Positions 7,501 to 12,167 of a stretch of DNA of 12,167 nucleotides are shown here, piece after piece. How positions within the stretch are numbered: position 1 is the stretch's first letter; each line of letters starts with the position of its first letter. A program made the position numbers and the translations under genes. The stretch is from Candidatus Bathyarchaeota archaeon (lineage in GTDB: Archaea; Thermoproteota; Bathyarchaeia; 40CM-2-53-6; RBG-13-38-9), in assembly GCA_018396565.1 (NCBI GenBank), contig JAGTQO010000040.1, positions 1-12,167 on the forward strand, given 5' to 3'. The notes beneath the pieces were generated by a model. That model saw only the letters and a list, made by a program, of their open reading frames with translations, did no database searches and was not told where the DNA came from.

Positions 7501-8304
7501 CATCGTGAAGGCTTCTAGAAAAACGTCGTTAGGCCTTTCCCACCAATTAGCTCCATTATAGCAGAGTTGAGCACCCTTAGTACAATTAGGATCCCTCGAT
7601 ACTTGTTGTGCTCTCTTTCTGGGGCCCAAGGCATAGAAGTCGTTATAAAGCTCCTTAGGTATGTTAGTCAGATATTTACCTTCTCCACTCCAACCTAGCT
7701 CATACCCATAGCTATTAACGATTTGCTTAGCCTTCTGAAAGTCAGTGTACAGATCGTCCCAATCGGGCGGAACTTTATTCTTATAGCTCCATTCCCCAGC
7801 TAAGAATATGTAACGCATGCTAGATCTACTAGCCCCTATCGATTCAAGAAACAAGTAGAGGTATGGCTCCCAACCCGGCCATCCTAAGTCTAATCCATAC
7901 AGCTTTACGCTAATCTCAACCTTCCCTCCCTCTTCATCGGCTTTATCCAATAGCCCCTTCAGGAATTCCCTCTCTCCGGGTCCACCCCAGAAGTTATACA
8001 GCCTGGTTGCAAAATCTATATAAGAGAAGAAGCCTGGTCCCTTAGTCATGTAATCGTAGAATCGTCTTCCACCATCATAGTTAAGATCTATTGTAACACC
8101 ATGCTTAGCCCCGAAGCCCCTTACCACGCTAGAAGGAACACTTACACCAAGTCTAAATCTTAAAGTGGGCGAGCCCTTAACGCTCAAAGAATTTTGTGAA
8201 AACAGACTGGCATTACTCATGACTACAATGATAAAAAGAAAAACTAGATAGTACTTGTTACTAGAAAAAACCCCCGCATTACGATACCTGCTTCCATTAC
8301 TCAT
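4501..8304 (-). CDS. Giant secreted, C-terminally anchored surface protein: unassigned N-terminal domain plus many Ig-like modules
   Basis: This protein has 1267 residues. The signal peptide has its hydrophobic core at 18-29 with cleavage near 32-37. Residues 48-350 form one aromatic-rich domain I cannot assign; strand-like YIFLAGEWSY (165-174) and AVCFEIMPETF (309-319) carry acidic residues that could be barrel strand ends of a glycoside hydrolase. Eight Cys (241, 248, 284, 311, 327, 368, 523, 539) suggest disulfides. Beta modules follow: an Ig-like region at 383-493; a bacterial-repeat type module at 503-590 (FSHWEDGSKNPVHTI); a carboxypeptidase-regulatory-like domain at 597-678; paralogous Ig-like repeats at 683-776, 779-876, 1018-1116 and 1117-1214; and an NPCBM/NEW3-like domain near 900-1017. 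A membrane helix at 1224-1246 and a basic 21-residue tail anchor it facing outward. Many NxS/T sequons indicate glycosylation. It probably binds or degrades surface or environmental polymer; the activity is unproven. Confidence 0.8.
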   Translation of the reverse strand: MSNGSRYRNAGVFSSNKYYLVFLFIIVVMSNASLFSQNSLSVKGSPTLRFRLGVSVPSSVVRGFGAKHGVTIDLNYDGGRRFYDYMTKGPGFFSYIDFATRLYNFWGGPGEREFLKGLLDKADEEGGKVEISVKLYGLDLGWPGWEPYLYLFLESIGASRSSMRYIFLAGEWSYKNKVPPDWDDLYTDFQKAKQIVNSYGYELGWSGEGKYLTNIPKELYNDFYALGPRKRAQQVSRDPNCTKGAQLCYNGANWWERPNDVFLEAFTMWDREANIPNTPPYYICYDKFKEFIHGAVDRFDASGGTYPQAVCFEIMPETFNDVEGVECPYLDWWREFAEMYDLMIFDNAVKVRDSPGLQPPNPFPPYPCGLKYENDAENLPPFSVEHGAMFKGSVTARNEYTKTALRNTEIEIYLIRRTPRLEAPPWYPLPITKEEWSSMIFVGRVRTGTDGWAKGFTLQAPTEPGFYTVVARVPGSGQEMEAFSDLLEGIWVVEKVHRVEVRTNVKARLNFGPSAYGPPWQNCDPERWVEPNKPVVGNCAEGEWKFIVPPEVIDDRGEKWVFSHWEDGSKNPVHTILVNRDLVLEAYYSKPGAKSKINIYGSVGDDRGYHLEGASITVSSPVEQVSAMTGSDGRYYVTLSVNGAGDTIRVTASYHGRSGSASSTVPDGALSMQINVTIPRTAANISCSVSSSTVTIGGSITVSGVISPPVGGTIVTLTYKKPDASSFTHTVTTSPNGAYSNNYTPDQLGTYSVIASWPGNDDYREATSLPALFMVKKNPSSVSITLDSTSISPGDTLRISGTLSPPLSNVQVMLSYRVKGGSWVLLRNLTTNSNGRFSYVWANTPSEGEYELRASWLGDDYYEGCACTVLFVVMRVVNPPESDFSDITEEPYSMTNPDLPEQNFTVTLPAPNFTVSADPKTVKLPKVSGYNTTVMIKVSSLSNYTIELSLKVSGIPEGIEARLSQKTLMIQRLGANFTILVISTGESPPDQGNYSILIECNCGNVVASDLINLIVVDRVPTLLEVNMTPTLIHYGDIVLINGSVSPPRQVNILVTMVLKNGTEIDTVTFCTDETGKFSRNIRILLAPNEYIVRMLCEEDAFFSGDVLNLTLRVKRASAIITLGSNSTEANLDGPIFLNGIVTTTKGEPVQNMDLTILISGETGTISVPAKTDENGTYTAVISRLSPGKYEAVSLIEGNDHYEPARSPPVKIEVLHLVSRTLNDIMYSIVSMALIILALITSIRVIVSTVHEIREERSYRANRLKDRK

Positions 8305-8348
8305 CTGAAGTTTTCTGCCAGCTAATCATTATTACTTTTTGTTTGTAT

Positions 8349-8357
8349 CTTTATTAA
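8349..8357 (-). promoter_or_regulatory. Possible TATA box for the 1267-residue surface protein gene
   Basis: On the minus strand this reads TTAATAAAG, centred about 49 bases before the ATG at 8304, which would give a leader of about 20 bases. No Shine-Dalgarno-like sequence is seen before the ATG. The call rests on composition and spacing only. Confidence 0.3.
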
Positions 8358-8413
8358 CTTAAAGGATGGGTTACCCCGTCGATCCTAAAGATGATTCGGA
8401 TTGTGTGAAATCC

Positions 8414-8420
8414 TTAATTA
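8414..8420 (+). promoter_or_regulatory. Possible TATA box deciding the start of the second giant gene
   Basis: TTAATTA is centred about 27 bases before the ATG at 8444, the spacing expected if the transcript begins at the start codon itself. This favours 8444 over the in-frame alternatives at 8366 (ATG), 8405 (GTG) and 8429 (ATG). The element is weak and unproven. Confidence 0.3.
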
Positions 8421-8443
8421 TCACCTGTATGTGCTTAATTCCA

Positions 8444-11400
8444 ATGGTTAGTAGACAACGGAGCATAACTAGACTGCTTCCAATATTCGGCCTTATCTTT
8501 CTTTTTCCACTCAATGCACAAGAATTCACACTTTTCCCAGAACCACAAAGCCGGGGAACGGGAGGAGAGTATCTGCCCCTTACGCCAGTTTCATTTTCCA
8601 ATGGAATATCGTATATCGACTATGACATGCTTAGCCTAGCTGTCGGGGGTGAGACAAATCTGAATCTTGAAAATTTTACACGACTTATTGAAAACTACTT
8701 CGTGCCTGCAAATATTCGCTTAATCGGTCTTTCAATCGGTTGGGAGCGCCATGCGGACACGAGTTTTTCAAACATACCTTTTTATACATGGGTTGACGAA
8801 TTTCTGACTGTAACCGACGAATACGGTATAGATGTCTTTTTTGTTTTCGACCCTTGGAAGAAAACAGATGGGAATTGTTCATGGTGGGTTGATTTTTCTG
8901 CAGATAAACCTGAGCTACAGGCATTATTTAGAAACTTCCAGAGTGATACAAATGAACCCGTTCTCTTAATCGCTGACTCACCACTCATACAAGAACAGTT
9001 AAAAGAGGATTTGAAACAGTTATATTCATATTATGGATGGCATACTTCTTGGAAGGGGATAGCGATTAAAGGACCTGAAGGTATAGCTCCCTTCGTTTTG
9101 TTTGATGATTTATCCGGAAAGATCGTCTGTAATAATTACACATTAAACAATTTCCTGAATTCTATTTTTTATTCGAGAGAAGCTATTGCAAGTGGCACTC
9201 ACATTGATGGCACAAGCTGTAAACTTTGGCAGCAGTTCAGAGAGAATAAAGCATTACTTGTATTTTCATCGGGCTATGTACAGAGATCTTATTCTCAAGA
9301 TTTAAGCAGAAACCGAATGATTGCCATGGCTTTCAAGGCCAGCAGGTCCATAAACGGGTTTAAAGTAAGCTGGTATGGTCGACGTGTTAATGCATCCAGC
9401 GGGCTTACTCTAGAATTGTACAATATAGATGTCGGTTACTTGAGCATAAACACTTCACCCATTGAAACAGTAAAGATTCCTGCGGAGCAGATTAGAACGC
9501 AAATTGGATGGCAGCCTTTCGTCTGGTTCAAATCAAGATTGAATGAAGGAGAGACGTATACGATTGTTTTCAGGGTGGACGGCGTAGATAGCTATGACAA
9601 GTATGAAGTGTATTACAGGAACTGGAGGGTCGACAATTCCATATTCCTAGTGTCTAGCGGTAGCGGCAGACAATTAAACTGGCAATTTAAAGGTTCAGCC
9701 ATAATATGGATTAAAGATACATATGATGCTGATTACATCGTATATCCTTTCCAAGATCGGGGAATAATTAGGAATGATAAAAGCGATGTAAGACAAATAT
9801 TTCAATCCCCGGGAAACATTACTTTTAACACCATATTTCTATCAGTGTCAGACAGACCTTATGATGAGAATATAGCAACTGTAAAAGTAATAAGAAATTC
9901 AGATGGCGCAGTTATTGCGAGGGGAAGTATTAATCCGAGTTATACAAAAGGAATGTACTGGTGGTTGCCAATACCGTTAGAATCCGAGGCTATTTTGGAG
10001 GAACGAGAAAATTATACTCTTATAGTTGAAAGGATGAGTGTCGGAGAAGGATGGCAAATCCACTATATTGTAACAGACCCTGCTTCAGCAGGACCTCAAG
10101 GCAACAGTAAAATGCTGTTGTTTAAACTAGCGTATATAGATCCTGTTGTCGTTAACTTTATGAAAATCGGTCCTCCTGGAAGAGCTGGACCTGAGGCAGG
10201 ATGGCCTGGTGCAGAGTATAGAACATGGTGGGCTCAGCGCTATCACATATCGAAAAACGCACCACTCGTCAGAGTTGAAGTAAACGTTGAAAAATATGGC
10301 AATCCTGGAGACTTAATTGTTGGACTCAGAGAGGATGATGGTTCAGGCTTAGCACCAGCTAAAGAGGATATAGAAGTGGTAAGAATACCTGCAGGTGACA
10401 TACCTGTTGGCAGAGTTTGGCTGAACATCACCGGCTGGAATACGATTCTTAACGCTGGAAAAATGTATTGGATCATTTTATCAACAGACGAAGCGCCAGA
10501 AGGCAACGGGTATTGGCCTTGGAAAATAGAGTACGCCTACCAATTTTTAATAAAAAGATCTGATGACGCAGGCATGTCTTGGGTGAGGCCCCATGAACCG
10601 GCTGAACTTTACATAAATCTCTTCACTTCTGACGAGAAATTCGTAGTGGAGCCGGAAGACATAGTTGGAGGAATGTATGTAACTGATGGGAAACAGGTAG
10701 CCCAATCTTTCTCATTAAGCAACGATACCTATGTGAATGGGGTTCTGATATTTCTCAGCAGAAGCCCAAGCGATGAGAATGGTCTTCTAATAGCTGAAAT
10801 TAGGACAGATAACGGTTTTGATTCGCCTTCAACAATGGTGCTTACTTCAGGCAAAATTCGAATGGTTGAAAACGGAGTGACTTTTAAAGGGATGCAGCTT
10901 GTTAAGTTAGAATATCCTTATTTCCTTAAAGCAGGGGTGAAGTACTGGCTGGTGATTAGGAGTGACAGTTCTACGAAAGTGGAACCTCTCGTGTTTAGCT
11001 TCCACTATCCTGAACTCAGCTATGGTGGAACTCGGCTAAAGGTCAAGATTACAAGCGACGGAGGCCAGAGTTGGTATTTACCAGGGGGCAAGGAAGCCGA
11101 TCTTCTTTTCGGGCTTGTGAGAACACCTTACAATCCACACTTTTATACTATCCAAGAGCTGGCTGAAGACATAGAGAAATATCATGTACATGATACTTAT
11201 GAGGAGCCAGTTCACGGGTTGAATGCTTATTTGAATGTCCAGATAAGCAGCTTGCAAAAAACACTAGTTGAATGGCTGAAATCCTACTCCGGGAGAAACT
11301 GGTTTTCATTGGATTTTAATCATCCGAGCATCTTAGAAGAGGCCCGAGGCTTGCAAGAGTCGCTCTCCATACTCAAAGCAAATAATTTTTCAGAGGTTGG

Positions 11401-12167
11401 AGAGATGATTGCCGGGTTCCCAAGGGCGACTATTATTCCGGAACTAAATGTTACTGAAAGAAACCTACCCATGGTTGAAATGTATTACAAGATGATACTT
11501 CCCAATTATCCTAGACCTTTCACGTTGTTTAACCTAGAAGACATAAGGTTTTTAGGAACGATGATGAAAACCAACATCTCTAGTTTTTGGGATGCTTTAA
11601 AACTTATGAGATATGCGGGAGACCATTATGGTAGAAGCGGAGGCACTGTAAGAGTCCTCCTAATAGGAAACAAAGAGGCCCAAATCTTGACACAATATCT
11701 CTTATCGATGGTTAACGTTACGTCGGCCTGGATTGACACGGATCAGAACCTCTCTAGATTCGGCTATTTCGAAACATTCGATGTTATAGTATTTGCATCA
11801 GACAAGTATTCTGCAGAGCGACTTACACCAGATGCTTGCCAGCGCATAAAAGAGTTTGTTAAAAGAGGCGGTGGACTCGTGGTTATGCTTAATTGGCCCG
11901 AGTGGATGGATGAAATCGTAGGCTTTAGGTATATTGGCGAGAGAGTGGCCCCAGGACTGGTTTCCTATGCAGATTTAAATCACCCTATTTTAGCCCCCTA
12001 TACTTCAGTCGATTGGTACAATGCTTATTGGCGTGTTTACAAAATTATTCAAATAGGCGAGAACGCGACATTCATCGTTAGAGACTCTAATGGCCAACCT
12101 TGGATAAGCTCTAATCCATATGGTTCCGGGTTCGGCGTCCTCTGTGGAGCACCCTCCGAAAATATTA
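8444..12167 (+). CDS. Giant secreted multi-domain protein (at least 1241 residues), barrel-like N-terminus, four repeated beta-sandwich modules, GATase-like domain; 3' end outside window
   Basis: The frame is open from 8444 to the window edge with no stop. From ATG 8444 the protein opens with a signal peptide: basic SRQRSITR, hydrophobic LLPIFGLIFLFPL, cleavage after NAQ. The ATG at 8366 is also in frame but would bury this signal behind an acidic stretch. Residues 40-280 alternate strands and helices (GIDVFFVFDPW near 135), like a TIM-barrel glycoside hydrolase, but I cannot assign a family. Four divergent copies of a jelly-roll-like module, each ending in a GxxYxxxxR/S-type strand, lie at about 289-380, 448-532, 595-681 and 751-841; they resemble choice-of-anchor domains. 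Residues 885-990 are helical. From 1069 a class I GATase-like fold begins (VRVLLIGN, then FVKRGGGLVVM at 1139-1149 and LNHPIL at 1178), as in some beta-galactosidases. Together this suggests an extracellular carbohydrate-active or carbohydrate-binding enzyme. The C-terminal anchor, if any, is not visible. Confidence 0.75.
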   Translation, partial: MVSRQRSITRLLPIFGLIFLFPLNAQEFTLFPEPQSRGTGGEYLPLTPVSFSNGISYIDYDMLSLAVGGETNLNLENFTRLIENYFVPANIRLIGLSIGWERHADTSFSNIPFYTWVDEFLTVTDEYGIDVFFVFDPWKKTDGNCSWWVDFSADKPELQALFRNFQSDTNEPVLLIADSPLIQEQLKEDLKQLYSYYGWHTSWKGIAIKGPEGIAPFVLFDDLSGKIVCNNYTLNNFLNSIFYSREAIASGTHIDGTSCKLWQQFRENKALLVFSSGYVQRSYSQDLSRNRMIAMAFKASRSINGFKVSWYGRRVNASSGLTLELYNIDVGYLSINTSPIETVKIPAEQIRTQIGWQPFVWFKSRLNEGETYTIVFRVDGVDSYDKYEVYYRNWRVDNSIFLVSSGSGRQLNWQFKGSAIIWIKDTYDADYIVYPFQDRGIIRNDKSDVRQIFQSPGNITFNTIFLSVSDRPYDENIATVKVIRNSDGAVIARGSINPSYTKGMYWWLPIPLESEAILEERENYTLIVERMSVGEGWQIHYIVTDPASAGPQGNSKMLLFKLAYIDPVVVNFMKIGPPGRAGPEAGWPGAEYRTWWAQRYHISKNAPLVRVEVNVEKYGNPGDLIVGLREDDGSGLAPAKEDIEVVRIPAGDIPVGRVWLNITGWNTILNAGKMYWIILSTDEAPEGNGYWPWKIEYAYQFLIKRSDDAGMSWVRPHEPAELYINLFTSDEKFVVEPEDIVGGMYVTDGKQVAQSFSLSNDTYVNGVLIFLSRSPSDENGLLIAEIRTDNGFDSPSTMVLTSGKIRMVENGVTFKGMQLVKLEYPYFLKAGVKYWLVIRSDSSTKVEPLVFSFHYPELSYGGTRLKVKITSDGGQSWYLPGGKEADLLFGLVRTPYNPHFYTIQELAEDIEKYHVHDTYEEPVHGLNAYLNVQISSLQKTLVEWLKSYSGRNWFSLDFNHPSILEEARGLQESLSILKANNFSEVGEMIAGFPRATIIPELNVTERNLPMVEMYYKMILPNYPRPFTLFNLEDIRFLGTMMKTNISSFWDALKLMRYAGDHYGRSGGTVRVLLIGNKEAQILTQYLLSMVNVTSAWIDTDQNLSRFGYFETFDVIVFASDKYSAERLTPDACQRIKEFVKRGGGLVVMLNWPEWMDEIVGFRYIGERVAPGLVSYADLNHPILAPYTSVDWYNAYWRVYKIIQIGENATFIVRDSNGQPWISSNPYGSGFGVLCGAPSENI

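Noticed and set aside
8371..8988. Minus-strand ORFs of 68-79 residues over the start of the second giant gene
   Set aside because: They are antisense to a continuous frame of more than 1200 codons with a clear signal peptide.
10243..10506. Minus-strand ORF of 87 residues
   Set aside because: It is antisense to the third repeated module of the second giant protein.

Overview
The window looks archaeal and is most likely from an uncultivated, possibly thermophilic, Thermoproteota-type lineage. GC content is moderate and ATA, AGA and AGG codons are common. A/T-rich TATA-like boxes lie about 25-32 bases before several start codons, no Shine-Dalgarno sequence precedes most starts, and the large surface proteins are rich in N-glycosylation sequons and Ig-like domains. 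There are no rRNA, tRNA, CRISPR or insertion-sequence features. The lineage is an inference; no marker gene is present.

Layout. Bases 1-2624 hold three minus-strand genes. In transcription order they are an alpha/alpha-toroid protein (2624-1206), a small secreted protein ending in a PEP/PEF-CTERM-like sorting signal (1138-503), and the N-terminal part of a polytopic membrane protein that resembles an archaeosortase (446-1, running off the window). Bases 2625-2817 are a divergent promoter region. Bases 2818-4496 on the plus strand encode a CE4 (NodB-type) polysaccharide deacetylase with an N-terminal GATase-like region, now split into two ORFs by an apparent one-base frameshift near 3765. Bases 4501-8304 on the minus strand encode a 1267-residue secreted, C-terminally anchored multi-domain protein, convergent with the deacetylase and separated from it by 4 bases. 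From 8444 to the window edge on the plus strand runs a second giant secreted protein, at least 1241 residues long, transcribed divergently from the first.

How the genes may work together. Everything recognisable points to the cell surface: a candidate sorting enzyme beside a protein with a sorting signal, a polysaccharide deacetylase, a toroid protein of the fold used by many sugar- and lipid-acting enzymes, and two giant proteins that combine barrel-like N-terminal regions with beta-sandwich modules. The best reading is an island for building, modifying or degrading surface or environmental polysaccharide. The substrate, and whether all the genes act together, cannot be told from the sequence. 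The most interesting points are the sortase/substrate pair, the interrupted deacetylase, and the two giant proteins whose N-terminal domains match no family I recognise.
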